Below are positions 12,277 to 23,928 of a stretch of 64,000 nucleotides of DNA, piece after piece. Source of the DNA: Brachypodium distachyon (Eukaryota; Streptophyta; Magnoliopsida; Poales; Poaceae); contig NC_016131.3 of assembly GCF_000005505.3 (NCBI RefSeq), positions 9,631,501 to 9,695,500 of the forward strand, read 5' to 3'. The notes under the pieces are model-generated. The model was not told the origin of the DNA. It worked only from the letters and a program-made list of their open reading frames with translations, and made no database searches. Position 1 is the first letter of the stretch, and every line of letters starts with the position of its first letter. The translations under genes and the position numbers were made by a program.

Positions 12277-13158
12277 TGTCGCACCGGTGGCACCCGGGGT
12301 ACCACCGCTGCATGACGCGTGGGCCGCCTCGCTTGCTTCCCCGGAGGACCGCACCCCAGGCAGCACAGCACAAGCTGCCCGGCAAGTCGCCAACCCCGAA
12401 GGACTAGCGGGGCTGCAGGGATTGCCCTGGAGGGTAGCAAGGGAATTCCCGCCTGGGCGCTTCCCGGGAGGCTCCTTGCCGAGAAGGGGGTTCCTGGGCG
12501 CAGGCGCCCGTTACAGGAGCGGGACCGAGCGGGCAAGACAGCGGCGCCACGTGACTGCTCGACGGGCGCCCTGTGCGCGGGGTTCGTCAGGATGAAGAGT
12601 GAAGCACACGCGAGCATTGAATGCACCGACAGAAAGGGCATTCCCCGTCCAGTTAGCCTATAGTGACTGGCCGAGTGTAATTTTTAGGCACCTAGGCCCC
12701 TAGTTGCAGGGCTACTCTTTGTGCATGTGAGCCAGCACACCGAGGGGGAGCTGCACTAGCTCCTTGCTCGCCATTTGTCATCCATGCATCGTGGCACCTG
12801 TGGTATCCCCTTCGGTATAAAAGGAGGACCCCCGCCAACGGTCAAAGGGTTCGGACCCATACTAGCTCTAGCCGAGAATAGCAAGTAGCAATTAGCTAAA
12901 AAAGAGAGAGCACCCGGGGACTCCTCCCGGCAACTTGTAAACCCTTGTTCGCTGGTTAATAACAAACTCAAAAGCAGGACGTAGGGTTTTACACCTCAGG
13001 GTGGCCCGAACCTGGGTAAAAAGTGCTCTTGTGTTCATTGCGCCTCTACGCTTTGCATTGGCCTCGCCGGCGATCGCCGGAGCGATCCCCGTCGCCCACT
13101 GCCGAACCAAAAAGGGGGTGCCTGCGCATCCCTAGTGTCTGAGCCCCGTGCGATGACA
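12277..13158 (+). repeat. 5' LTR of the nested element
   Basis: 882 bp, starting TG and ending CA, with a TATA box at 12816-12823 inside GGTATAAAAGGAGG. Promoter-like order (TATA, then the segment repeated in the 3' copy) sets the plus orientation. Confidence 0.75.
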
Positions 13159-13160
13159 TC

Positions 13161-13178
13161 TAGCGCGCCAGGTAGGGG
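13161..13178 (+). other. Primer-binding site for tRNA-Arg(CCT)
   Basis: Two bases after the 5' LTR, TAGCGCGCCAGGTAGGGG matches at 17 of 18 positions the reverse complement of the 3' end (with CCA) of the tRNA-Arg(CCT) encoded at 49868-49940. The one difference is TGG to TAG at the CCA-complementary end. tRNA-Arg priming is known in some grass Gypsy elements, as I recall. Confidence 0.75.
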
Positions 13179-13792
13179 GCGCGTGAGGAGAGATCGCCGG
13201 TGATCACCGGCGCCGTCGTCTACAGCTGCATCGGCTCCCTCTTCCCAGACAGCCGAACCAGCCATCATGCCCCCAAGTGGGCTGGTGACTCGAGGATCAA
13301 CCCGCGTGGCACCCCGTCGGCGCACACGCGGTCGCACGACGTGCAGCGCACGTTGCAGGAGGGCGATCCTGAGCCTACCCGGGTGCAGCAGCCGCAGTCG
13401 CAGCTGCCACCACCGCCACCCCCTCGGCCGTCGACGGATAACCGGTTGAGGGGGCTTGCGGCTCCCAGTGCCGGAGCCAGTCGCATGAGCGGCCACAATG
13501 CCGCACGCGTCGGTCAACGAGCACTCTCGTGGGCCGACGACCCGCAGCCACAGCTGCGCCAGGAACACGGCGCGTCGCGGGCGACGCCGACCGATTCACG
13601 CCCTGCTCACCCGAGGGCGCCGGGGGACAGGGCGGAGGGCAGCCGCTCTGAGAACCGGCAGCCTCCCGCTCAGACCCCGGCGGAGGCTATCATCGCCGCA
13701 CGTGTCATGGTGCGCTACGAGCCGCCGCAGGGCACGCCGGCGCACGAGGCATGGAGTGCGGAGCTGGAGGCACTCCTTGCGCTCGCCGCCCA
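13179..13792 (+). pseudogene. Remnant of gag region of the nested LTR element
   Basis: An open plus-strand frame from 13200 runs through a proline-rich stretch ([15 protein letters not shown]) to EAWSAELEALLALAAQLV and then reads straight into the truncated 3' LTR at 13793. Position after the primer-binding site and composition suggest a gag N-terminus; no capsid, zinc-knuckle or pol motif survives. Product function is not supported. Confidence 0.45.
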
Positions 13793-14000
13793 GCTGGTTA
13801 ATAACAAACTCAGAAGCAGGACGTAGGTTTTTACCCCTCAGGGTGGGCCGAACCTGGGTAAAAAGCGCTCTTGTGTTCATTGCGCCTCTACGCTTCGCAT
13901 TGGCCTCGCCGGCGATTGCCGGAGCGATCCCCGTCGCCCACTGCCGAACCAAAAAGGGGGTGCCAGCGCATCCCTGGTGTCTGAGCCCCGTGCGACGACG
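13793..14000 (+). repeat. Truncated 3' LTR (last 208 bp only)
   Basis: Aligns without gaps to 12951-13158, with about eleven mismatches by eye. The join to the gag remnant falls at GCTGGTTAATAAC, where both sides share a few bases, which points to a deletion by microhomology. The terminal CA of the 5' LTR is CG here. Confidence 0.75.
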
Positions 14001-15415
14001 GAGAGAGAGAGGGGGCGTACCTGCAAGAGCCATGGCCGAGAACTGAGAGAGAGGGTCACTGGATCCACCAGTGTGGAGGCCGTGGCGGCCGAATCCCGGC
14101 CCGCGGCCGCCGGATCCACCCGCATGGAGGCCGGGGTGGCCGGATCCCGGCCCGCGGCGACCGAATCCGCCGGCGTGGGAGCCCTGGCTGTGAGGGAGTG
14201 AGCGAGTCAGAGAGAGATTAAGCGACGGAGAGATAGAGAGAGGGCGAGAGGCGGCGACGGGCTCGGGGGCGGTGGTGGCGGAGCTCCACGGCGGCGGTGG
14301 AGAAGACAAGGGCGCTCGGGGAGAGAAGAGGGGAGGCGTCCATGGCGGCCGCCGTTAGTCACCGCAGGCGCGGGCGGTGCCGGTGTGGGTGTGCCCGTCT
14401 TGTGTGCGCTCGGGGAGAGAAATCGGGGAGGAAGAGGAGATCGAGCAGGGGGACTGGTGGGGCGCGCGAGGAGACAGAGGGAGATTGGAGAGATAGAGGG
14501 AGGGGAGGGAGGCTGGCAGCGCGGAGGATTGGAGGAGGGAGTTCGGGTTAGTTGTCCCTTTATATAGGAAGAAGTGGGTCGGGCCTAAAATGGTTTCGCC
14601 CAGTAGTATCAGTGGCGGGTCTAACTTTAAAACCCGTTAGTGATGAGTCCAGGAACTTTTTTTTGTATTTTTCATACTTATTGTAATATGAAGTATTTCA
14701 TATAATTAAATTGGCCTATAAATTTTCAGTATGGTTTAATTTTTGTGAAAAATGGATAGGTTTCATTTTGAACAATATTAATTGTAGTTGCTTCACCAAA
14801 ATATCTCATTTTTTGCATTTGGAAATTGGAAAATCACTTTTTATAACCAAAACATGGTAAACCTCTTTGGAAATATTGTTTTTTATCACAAGATTCACCT
14901 TTGTGCAAAAATGGATACATTATCATGAAATGTGGCATAGAAATTGACAAAACTTTTGCCATTTGGGTTAAAATCTAAAGTTCAACTATGAGAAATAACA
15001 AGATTGTACTACACATGTCATTTTTTCAAATGTTACCATATGATATTATTATTCCACTATGTTAAGCAAGAAAAAATAAGACTTTAGCAAAAAGAATCAC
15101 ATTTTTCTGATTTTTTATGAATTAGTTATGATTTTTCCAATCTCCCAAGGTCTCCGGGGGTCATCAGTGGCGTGCCTAGATGTAAAGCAGGCCACTGATG
15201 TGTGATTTCCTGAATTTTGTTATTTTTTGCATTGAACCATTAGTGACGGGCCTTTCGGGCCCGTGACTGATGATTGGTCATCAGTGACGGGCGTACAGCG
15301 CCCGTGACGGGCTTACCGCGCCCGTCACTGATGAGGTCATTAGTGACGGGCGTGGATGCGACCGTCACTGATGTTGGTCATCAGTCTCGTCACATATGCA
15401 CCGTTTTGTAGTAGT

Positions 15416-17323
15416 AAGCCAATCTCCCATGTGGGCATGTTGCTTTATTTTGGCTCGATCTCTTCGATGATGGCTGAGCATTGTTAAAGATGAAATCGTT
15501 GCGAGTCTTTCGGATGCTCCAACAGACCAGGGTGGCAATTTTCATGAAGAAATGCACGTCAAGCTGCTTCCTATATATATAATCTCAACCATATTCTGAT
15601 GAAACAGTGGAAAAAGAGAAGATCGCTAATCTCCGTGAGGTTTCGTTGGCACTTGGCAGAAAACACATGAGTGGGATGGCAGGTGGAATTTTTTCCTGAA
15701 GAGCATTTCTCTAGTGTTAAATCTATCAATGAGAAACAGCCAGCAGAAAATCTTGTGTGCGGACAGCAAAAACTATGGATAAGAAATTCGCGTGTCACTT
15801 AAAATCAGCAAAATCAGAGGAGCTGCGTCCGGAGAGGAAGAGAACAAGCTGCATGCGGCCACTCGTTGTACTGCTACTCCAGAACACTGACGAATCCATA
15901 TATGTAGAGAGAAAATACAAGGTACTCTCGGGTGTAGTTACTCCTGACTTTTAACGGGTTGCAGGCGCAGTAAAATCAATTAATTAATTGCAAATTATTG
16001 CCCGATTCCTTGCCTGGTTTGTTCCGATTTTTTTGGGCCTGCTAACGTCATATATCGATCCAAACAGTATTTTCTCCTCCCATCTATCTGTCGCCCGTAC
16101 GGCCGCACGTAGATTTGAAGCAACCAGGCCGATGAGAGAATTGGTTTTGGAGCTAGCCTCCCTCGATTCTGCCATCCCGTTTCCTGGCCGCTGGCCATAT
16201 GAAGGGAGATCCATGCATGGAGGTACTTGTGTGTTATTGATCCATCTATTTATTTTGAACGTGCATCAATCAATCTGTAATCTAGCTAGTTTGTTTATTC
16301 AAACCTTTGCCAGGCGAAACCATACTACTCCGGCCGCTGCCGACCGTCATACGCCCGGTTTCTGATTTATCGATTCTTCATTGATGCTAGATTGTGCTGC
16401 GGCCGCTGCCGACATCAACGGCGCTCTCCGGCGTGCCGCGTGTGTCGTCTGCCACTGGTAACTCGAGAGGCCTGAAATTATTCTACGGCAGCGCGTCCGT
16501 GGGAAGATCATATCTAGCCAGCCATCTCGTGTACATGGCCACGTAGAAGCAACTAATATTCTTCTTGGTTGTGATGCATACGTCGCACACATGATTAATT
16601 TTGAATGTAGTACTACATATTTTCTTCTTGAATCAATATACATACTGCCTTCTAATATTCTACCTTATGTTATACAACATACTACCTTCTAATATACTAC
16701 GTGCTCTTATACTACATACTACCTTCTATTATACAACATACTACCTTCTAATATACTACCTTCTGTTATACTAACTTCTAATATACTATCTTCTGTTATA
16801 CAACATACTACCTTCTAATATACTACCTTCTACCTTCTGTTATACAACATACTACCTTCTAATATACTACCTTCTCTTAAACATACTACTAGATCACGGC
16901 CCACCATGCATACTACTTCTCTTAAACATACTACTAGATCACTGCCATTCTCTTCCTGATAATCCCCGCTGTACATGCATGCGTGTGGCCGGCCGGAGAT
17001 GTACATGCATGCGTAGAATATACTTCCATCGTTGGTGTGATGTACATGCATTCACAACAGAATGTTCTGCCAAGCCACCCATCCGCCCACCCTTCTCAGC
17101 TGGTCTGGTATATATAAGCAAAATCAATAGCATCCTAATCCATCCGGCTAGAAAGAAGGAGGTTGTTGTACTAGTACATAATTATCTAGACTATTTAATT
17201 ACAAAATCAATTAGTTACTGCGTGTTGGATTCTACCGCAACCCACTAACCCGGTAGATGCTTAGGGGGTAATTACTCCCGGTTGTACAAAAAGGCGTCTA
17301 TACACACACTCCAGGACAATATA
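15416..17323. other. Intergenic; includes a TA-rich minisatellite
   Basis: No gene was recognised. 16640-16935 is a degenerate tandem array of the words ATACTACCTTCT, GTTATACAACATACTACC and CTTAAACATACTACTAGATC. A MYB/bHLH-like frame, RNA gene or transposon end was looked for and not seen. Confidence 0.5.
16640..16935. repeat. Degenerate minisatellite (ATACTACCTTCTAAT family)
   Basis: About ten irregular copies of a roughly 20-40-bp TA-rich unit are visible. Unit length varies, so it is not a CRISPR-like array. Confidence 0.7.
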
Positions 17324-17412
17324 CTCCATGTGTCCCAAATTAAGTGACATGGATTTGTATACTTATACAAATCGAGGTGGTGCAGACTTTATAATTGTTG
17401 GGGCGGAGGAAG
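17324..17412. mobile_element. Stowaway MITE (short)
   Basis: 89 bp between TA dinucleotides, from CTCCATGTGTCCCAAATTAA to GGGGCGGAGGAAG. ACAAATCGAGGTGGTGCAGA is found again at 17458, so a fragment was duplicated nearby. Confidence 0.65.
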
Positions 17413-17774
17413 TATTAAAAAAAAATACTCCTAGTATATATTATTGTTTTATACACCTACAAATCGAGGTGGTGCAGACTTTACGACTGGCGCGGGCAGT
17501 CGTTTTCGTTTGGGACAGTCGGCTCGATTCTCGACTACCTCGTGAACAGCGATCGAGCACATTTTGGCGTCGATCGACGGTGATGATGTTCTCGCGAAAG
17601 CTTGCCAATCTGTGGTTCAGACATTGTCGTCAACACGCACGCACGCACTCCGTCTCACCACTATATAATTACACAGAGCTACGTGCAGCTAGTTGATGCA
17701 TCACACCGAAATCCGAGCATAGATTTTTCGATTAATTATTGCAAAACGAGGTACTCGGTCGTGATCATATGTCC

Positions 17775-20700
17775 TTAGTAGTTCCCTGTTTCTTCAGTAG
17801 AAGTGCTGGTGCTATGCTGCTGCAATGCAGAGTTCAGCCTTCCTACGACCTCCTCCGCTGTGACCTTGGAGCCTTCCTCCACCTGAAGAGAACAATCAAG
17901 TTAATTGATATGTTTCTATATACTTCCTCCGTCGCACTTAAGGGACGTGGATTTGTATAGTACAAATTCAAGTAAAGTTATTTCGGAACGGATGGAGTAG
18001 CAAATATGATCGAATGCAATGATTAGCTTGATAAAAATGCATGTTCCTGTTGTTTCATCAACGATGTTCATCAGATATATATGGAGACTTCACAATAAAT
18101 GAGATCAAATCGAGTGAGTTTTAATATATATGTTGAAATACTTCACATACATAAGCCGCCGCGCTACTCTAATCTCATCTCCTTCCCCCCTTGTCGCCGC
18201 ATGAGATGACAGCCAGGCGAGCTCCCGTGGTCGTCAGTGACGATGGCGGCGACAAACAAGGCTACCTCTAATATATATAGGTGGTTCTCATGGTGGCCGG
18301 TGTGGATTACGAGCGGTGCTCCAGACCCGGGAGACAACATGGCCACGTGCTCGTGGCATCGTAACGTTGCCAAGAAGCGACTGCCTGGCTTCGTTAAGGT
18401 CCAGATCACAGATGTCCCTCCTCGGTGGTGTAGCACGCGGCGGCGGGGCCAGCAGTGGGCTAGATCAGGCAAAGTGGCTGCGGAAGCGACCGGTTGATCT
18501 CCTGGGTGTTGCGCGGATCTGACGTAGCTCCCTATTGAGGCATACATGATCTTCTGTCTGCGTGCCGTTCTCTTCTTGTGGCGGGAACCAATCACTGTTG
18601 TTGCGGCAACAACTAATTTGTTGTGCGGACACCGGCGTTCTAAAACTGCTTCCAACATTTCATCACATGGTGCGAGTGGATTGGGGCCTTCTTGGTGTGA
18701 GATGGCCAACACGAGTGTGTAGCCACGGTCCAGTAGAGAGGATTGAAGGCATGGCATCGGCATATACAACAAGTTTTGCAATTTCTCCGGGTGAAAACTC
18801 ATGGTCTTCCGCCTCTCTGGCTAGATCAGGCAGCGTGTACAAATGTGTGTTGTACCTTGGTAGCCTTGGGTTTTTATCTCTTTTTGTAAGCCGATAATTT
18901 GTGCAATCTTGATGCATGTTTTTTCCTTTTTTTAATAAAATCATGGTTCTGTGCAATCCGGGCACGAAGAGGCCAAAAAAAACATAACTAGGACATAATA
19001 CTGGCCAGCCGACAAGGGAGGCGATATTACCAGGTAATTACTATGCAGTTATCAATATACTTTAGATGGAGTAATTAATTGTAATTAACCACGGAGGAGG
19101 CTGAGAATGAGACAAATCTTATTCCTAGGTTAATGAGAGATAAGAGCCTTGAATATTGATCTTCTGTTTGCACATCATTAGAGATATTGTGTGCTTAGGC
19201 ATTATTTGCACATCATCGATAGACAATTGCCATTAGCACACTTGTACATCTAAAGTTTGCATCGGCATTATGATGTGTATCTTGGTCGGCTTACTAACGG
19301 CAGTTTCTGAGATGACAGACCCGATTATGAAATCAAGAAAAATGTCACAAAGTAAACAGAGGTACTCCTAACTCTTTTTACCTATTCCCTCCGATTCATA
19401 TTAATTGCCTCAAATTTGCCCAAATATAGATGTATTTATGCCTAAAAAATGTCTAGATATATATGTAATATTTTGACAATTAATATGGATCGGAGGGATT
19501 ACTTATCTATGCCTCAAAAAAAAAATCTCTTTGTTACCACAAGCCATGTATGTACACTATTTCCCTTCCAGCTTGTTTAGAAACTTGTCGGACAAACTAT
19601 AACTACATGTAGTGAGTTTTACTATCCAGCATTATGCGTTTTGTGTCTGGACTCTGGCTAGCTAGCTAGTGCTGTACAAGAACCAGGATAAAATAAAACG
19701 TGCAGAAATGGTTGGGATTACAATATGCATGCTAAATGATAGTACTGGCCGGCCTTTTGTATATATGTTGCCATGTGTGACAAATTATTGGTCTCCTGAT
19801 AGTGCATGATAGCTTTACACATCTCGTACAAATTAGATTAAGCCCATTATAGTACAACTATGGGTATGGTTCAATATTTTGTGGTTGATTGGTAGTACTG
19901 TATGATCCAAGTCCGGCACACAAAAATGCCAACCCATTCTTGCGTTCAAAAAAAAAAAAGCCAACCCATTCCCCTAATTTGGTTCCGATCGGTCCAACAT
20001 ATGTGTCGCTTATAAAAATCTCCAGAATTAATTAACAGCAGGAAGAAAGCACTTGCCTTGGCCGTGATGGTTATGATGAGAGTGCAGGCGGTGAAGGCCA
20101 TGACATTGGCGTGGGTGACGCTGAGGCGAAGCCCGTCCTCCACCTCCGACAGCACCCTCACCACCACCCCCTTGGCGTCCTCGCACAGGATCCTCACCAT
20201 CACGCCGTTCTCCGCGAACCGCGCCTCGATCTCCGGCAGCGGCTGCAGGCTCCTCCCCGGCGCCGGCGCCCCTGACGAGCCGTTGTCTTCTGATGCGCCG
20301 TAGCAGGGCTTCTTGACGAGCACCACGGTCTCGACGCTCCTGCTGTTGCTGCCGCTGGCCGCCTCCAGGGCCTTGATCTTCTCCTGCAGGTCCTTCACGT
20401 GCCGGGTCGCGTCCGACAGGATCGTCGCCTTGTCCATCTGCACCCAACAGTAGCAGACTAGCAGTGAGATTTACTATTTCCATGTGAGAGCTAGGTAGGT
20501 AGCAAGACACAAAGACGTGTAGTGCTGTACTTAGAAGAACAGGAAGCAGCCAGTGCAATTGATGATTCAGTTTGATGGGAGGATCACCTTCTTGAGGCCG
20601 GGGATGACGGTGGAGAGCTCGATGAAGCGCTGGTTGATCTTCTCCCGGCGCTTCCGCTCCGCGATGATATGGTCCTGCGCGTACGGCGCCGGAGTAGGCG

Positions 20701-21211
20701 TGTGCCCCGTGCTCGCGGTGCTGTTCGCCGAGGCTCTTCTCGATGTCTGTGACGACGCCAAGCCGGGCTCATAAAGTCTGGCCGCGGCCGCGTCCGGCGC
20801 GCCGGCATCGGCGGCCGGCTGCGCGGACGCGGCGCTGAAATTCCAGCTCATCACGGGCCCTGGCAGGCTAACGTTGGGGCCGCCGCCATTGCCGCTCGCG
20901 TTCGCGTTCGCGGGCGGCGAAGGCGGCAGCCAGACATCGTGCTGCTGATCCATGGCGCCCGGCGCCGTGGACGAGAAGTGGACGCCGCCTCCGCTGCCGC
21001 CGTCTGTGTCGCCAGAGCTCCCGCTGTTGGCGGCGTGGGCGTCCGTGAGCAGCTCTTCGAGGACGAGCGCTGCGTGCGAGACGTCGCGGAGCGCCTGGAG
21101 CGAGGGGAAGTTCGCCTCGTCGCCGCCGCCGCTGACGACGGCGGGCGGCAGCAGGTGCTCGTGCTCCAGCGTCTCCATGGCCCATTCCATGAACAGGGCT
21201 GACTCGTCCAT
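17775..21211 (-). CDS. bHLH transcription factor B (three exons, 370 aa)
   Basis: Exons on the minus strand: 21211-20588 (208 codons), 20437-20057 (127 codons), 17882-17775 (35 codons plus TAA). Exon 1 starts MDESALFMEWAMETLEHEH and ends in the basic region and helix 1 (AQDHIIAERKRREKINQRF, then IPGLKK). Exon 2 opens with MDKATILSDATRHVKDLQEK, the second helix and leucine-zipper-like extension, then an ACT-like region (VRILCEDAKGVVVRVLSEVE). Exon 3 supplies VEEGSKVTAEEVVGRLNSAL, completing that region. Intron 1 is 150 bp. Intron 2 is 2174 bp with a GC donor (AAG|GCAAGT) and acceptor TTCTCTTCAG. I used the ATG at 21211, not an in-frame ATG at 21247, because both paralogues start there. Group IVa-like nuclear regulator; targets unknown. 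Confidence 0.88.
17923..17997. mobile_element. Stowaway MITE in intron 2 of bHLH B
   Basis: 75 bp between TA dinucleotides: CTTCCTCCGTCGCACTTAAG ... CGGAACGGATGGAG. It sits 40 bp upstream of the exon 3 acceptor, close to where the branch point should be. Confidence 0.75.
18160..18975 (+). mobile_element. Possible retroposed sequence inside intron 2 of bHLH B
   Basis: A GC-richer block that ends with a T-rich stretch, AATAAAATC near 18937 and an A-run (18974-18981). This looks like the 3' end of a LINE or a retroposed transcript. The frames are broken and I recognise no domain; a target duplication is not clear. Confidence 0.35.
19385..19499. mobile_element. Stowaway MITE in intron 2 of bHLH B
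   Basis: 115 bp with ends TCCCTCCGATTCATATTAAT and TTAATATGGATCGGAGGGA as inverted repeats, flanked by TA. No coding capacity. Confidence 0.8.
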
Positions 21212-21443
21212 GTCCTTGCCTCGACCTGCTCCATATGACCAGATCATTGGTTATTCCACAAGACCAGGACGAACCTGTTTCTTCTTTTATACAGGAGTTG
21301 TTTAGAACTTTAGATATTTGCAAGGGAATAAGAAAACTGAAGTTACCTCAAATCGCTCCCTTAGTAAGATTAGATAGTCTCCTGCAATTACTTTGTGACG
21401 AGAAGCACACCCAGAGAAGAGTACGTAGAGCAGAGTGCGCTTG

Positions 21444-21453
21444 CCTTTTATAG
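21444..21453 (-). promoter_or_regulatory. TATA box of bHLH B
   Basis: CTATAAAAGG on the minus strand, about 235 bp upstream of the ATG at 21211. This predicts a start of transcription near 21415 and a leader of about 200 nt. Its match and position are good; no transcript data. Confidence 0.55.
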
Positions 21454-21459
21454 ATAAAA

Positions 21460-22772
21460 AGCCAGCTGTACTACCAGTCACTGCAAATCTACAATGCGCG
21501 CTTGCTCACTTGAGGGCTTGAGGCCCTCCCTAATTTCGAATGACCATTGATGGGAGATTGGGTGTAAACAATAATTTCCTGCGATTCTGGTTATGTCGCT
21601 TGAATCAGATCAGGAAAATGATATTTTGCACCCCCGCCCCCCCCTCACAATATTAATATAGGTGATGTATACACTCCAGGCAAAGGTGAACTAGAATACA
21701 ACAGCTGATGTCCACGGCCGATATATACGTCGATTTGACCCCATTCATCTCTGGAGCAATGTTTTCTTTTTTGGGTGGTATAATTCGTTCCTGATTGGCA
21801 TCATATTAGTCTCGGGCCGGGCTCACATCTTTCACTTCAAAGTGACACTTGCAGCAAATCACTAGAATTAACAAAGAAAAAACATTCAACGCCTCAGGCC
21901 GCAGCCTGGACTGCCTGAGGCCTGTCTCCGCCTCTGACTTGCAGGAAAAAACGACCATGCTAGGGATCGTGTAAAGATCCGTACAGATTTGGATGTGCTA
22001 ATTTAGTTGATTGCGGTGAAAACTAATTTTCTACTCAATGCTGATGTCTTTAGTTTCTGTGGCACGGAAGGGAAAAATTATAATATAATAATCTTCTTTA
22101 ATTAGCTGCCCCACGATAAAATAGAAAAATTATTATCTGCCACCCGACCAACCAACCACAAAACTAAGTGCAATGTGTGGAGCCTGTGTAGTAATGTAGA
22201 GCTTCTACCATACGACTAAGAAAATCAGTCCCTGCAATAATTTTTAATTCTGAACGTAGGGTATACTATGTACTGTACATATGTTTCGCAATAATTGGGT
22301 GATCCAGCTAGATAAATGTTAACGGGGCAGCTAGATAATTCAGCAGGAATTGAGAGGACTGAAGAGAAGTACCAAAAGATTACAACTCCTTTTTCTTTTG
22401 ACCTCACCAGAAAGTTACAGCTATTACTACAACAGAGAGTGTGCGCCATGTCGTTCGACGCACTGCCACCCTTGCTCTCCCGTGGTAAGCCCAATAAGGA
22501 CGGTCCACCAATGTATGAAACAACATGAACAATATGGACGTAGAATGGTTAACCCTAACAATTGATTCTCAAAAAAGAAGGCAATCCTAACAATAGCCAC
22601 GGGAAAACCCTAACCGTCATTTTTGCAGGAAGTTTCGATCTCCAGCGGTTTCGCTCATCACTGACGGCTAATCTGGCATTGAGAGGCAGGGGAATCACAG
22701 CTAATCTGGCATTGAGAGGCAGGGGAATCACAGATCAAGGCTGACATCTACTTTTCTATTTTTTTTGTAAGG
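21460..22772. other. Upstream intergenic region of bHLH B
   Basis: No gene seen. A short direct repeat (CTAATCTGGCATTGAGAGGC) occurs twice at about 22670-22727. A C-run lies at 21630-21645. Confidence 0.45.
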
Positions 22773-22781
22773 TTTATGTAT

Positions 22782-23919
22782 GGGTAAATTTCAGGGGAAT
22801 CACAGTTCTTGAGGCAAGCTTTTCACAGAACCACATTTTTCGATAATTTTCTCGCAGAAGCACACTTTTTCGAACTAATCTTCTCAGTTTACCCGAAAAC
22901 GATGTTTAAGCGCATTTGTCATTTTTCCTTATAGGTGGGGCCCACTATCAGGTCACAGCCCATTTATGTGGTAACCCCCCTGTTTCTTTCACACACTTTT
23001 CTCCCCCTTCTTCTTCCTCTTCTCTCCCTTCTCGATATCCTAACCGCTGGCCGGACCTCCCCGTCTCCTGCCGGCCTACGCCCCGACACTCCGCTGTCGC
23101 CCCTCATCCAGTTCGTTGTTGCACTGCGCGTGGAGTCCCGCCGGATGGACCGTATATAGCTGCTACTCTAGTTTTCTACCATCCCCTGTTCCAACTCCGA
23201 CACAAACAAAGACCGGGATCAAATTTCCTTGAAAAGCAATCACCGCGGATGAGCCCATCCCAATCTTGGGCCGTCTCGACACCCGCATCGCGCTCGGCCC
23301 ATCTCTCGCGCGAGCTCCCCGTCCTGGACGGGATGCCGCTGTCGATTCGATTTGGCCGGCACTACCATAGATTCGCGCTGCTGCCACGTCGAGGGGCTCC
23401 GCCACGACCTCCTAGGCAGCCCATCATACTTCCAGTGGCCCTCCCCGGTGCCTGGCGACCTCCGCACGGCCACCGTCGATGCCTCCGTTGTGCGGCCGCC
23501 GCCAGCTCTGCCAGAGCCACCGCCGCCCGCTCGTGCGGGCACTGCAGCAGGCGCGGAGGACGGCACGCTCGGGCGCAGGTCGGCTCGCGATGGCTAGAGC
23601 AGGGGAGTGCCGCGGGTCGGCGGGGGGAGGCGCACTGGAGGGGACGAAGGAGTTGAAGGGAACTCTGTGGGGAGAGAAAAGAGAGGATGAAGAAAGTTAA
23701 AAAGTGAAATTGAAAATATGCATGGGCTTAATGCAGAAATGGGCTGCGACCTGACAGTGGGCCCCACCTATAAGGAAAAGTGTCAAATGCGCTTAAACAT
23801 TGGTTTTGGGTAAACTGAGAAGATTAGTCCGAAGAAGTGTGGTTCTGCGAGAAAATTATCGAAAAGTGTGGTTCTGTGAGAAACTTGCCTCAAGAACTGT
23901 GATTTCTTGAAATTTACTC
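22782..23919. mobile_element. Mutator-like element, 1138 bp, long TIRs, 9-bp target duplication
   Basis: Both ends carry an inverted repeat of about 182 bp. The left begins GGGTAAATTTCAGGGGAATC; the right, reverse complemented, begins GAGTAAATTTCAAGAAATC. They stay alignable up to CCTTATAGGTGGGGCCCACT. The element is flanked by a perfect 9-bp direct repeat TTTATGTAT (22773-22781 and 23920-23928), as expected for the Mutator superfamily. The core of about 770 bp is GC-rich and has no transposase. It contains long frames in several registers, which GC-rich DNA gives by chance, but the composition also fits a Pack-MULE that captured gene pieces. Confidence 0.85.
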
Positions 23920-23928
23920 TTTATGTAT

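Larger units (their letters stand above)
12277..14000 (+). mobile_element. Nested, internally deleted LTR retrotransposon (Gypsy-like)
   Basis: The 5' LTR runs 12277-13158 (TGTCG...GACA, TATAAAAGG at 12816). A 208-bp copy of its last part sits at 13793-14000. GAGAG flanks both ends (12272-12276 and 14001-14005). By eye the two 208-bp copies differ at about eleven positions. Only about 630 bp of internal sequence remains, so polymerase genes are gone. The insertion splits the GC-rich core of the CACTA element. Confidence 0.8.
11843..15414. mobile_element. Non-autonomous CACTA element carrying a nested LTR element
   Basis: The left end is CACTACTACAAAA at 11843. The right end is TTTTGTAGTAG at 15404-15414. 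Subterminal regions carry many copies of CAGTGACGGGC or TTAGTGACGG in both orientations, forming short hairpins. TAA lies just before the left end (11840-11842) and just after 15414, a candidate 3-bp target duplication if the last TG of the right end has been lost. The interior is a GC-rich core split by the LTR element at 12277-14000, followed by AT-rich filler at 14650-15140. No transposase seen. Confidence 0.75.

Noticed and set aside
13035..14309. Several overlapping frames of 177-237 aa
   Set aside because: They cross LTR, gag remnant and CACTA core; frames arise from high GC and repeats.
16640..16935. Regular spacing resembling a CRISPR array
   Set aside because: Unit length and content vary, no unique spacers, and the DNA is plant nuclear.
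18164..18802. 212-aa minus-strand frame in bHLH B intron 2
   Set aside because: No domain; lies in a block that looks retroposed in the plus direction with an A-tail.
21212..21247. Upstream in-frame ATG of bHLH B as the start
   Set aside because: Both paralogues start at the MDES/MDDS position, and the 12 extra residues have no counterpart.
22916..23656. 246-aa frame within the MULE as a gene
   Set aside because: Pro/Arg/Ser-rich without a domain; kept only as a possible captured sequence.
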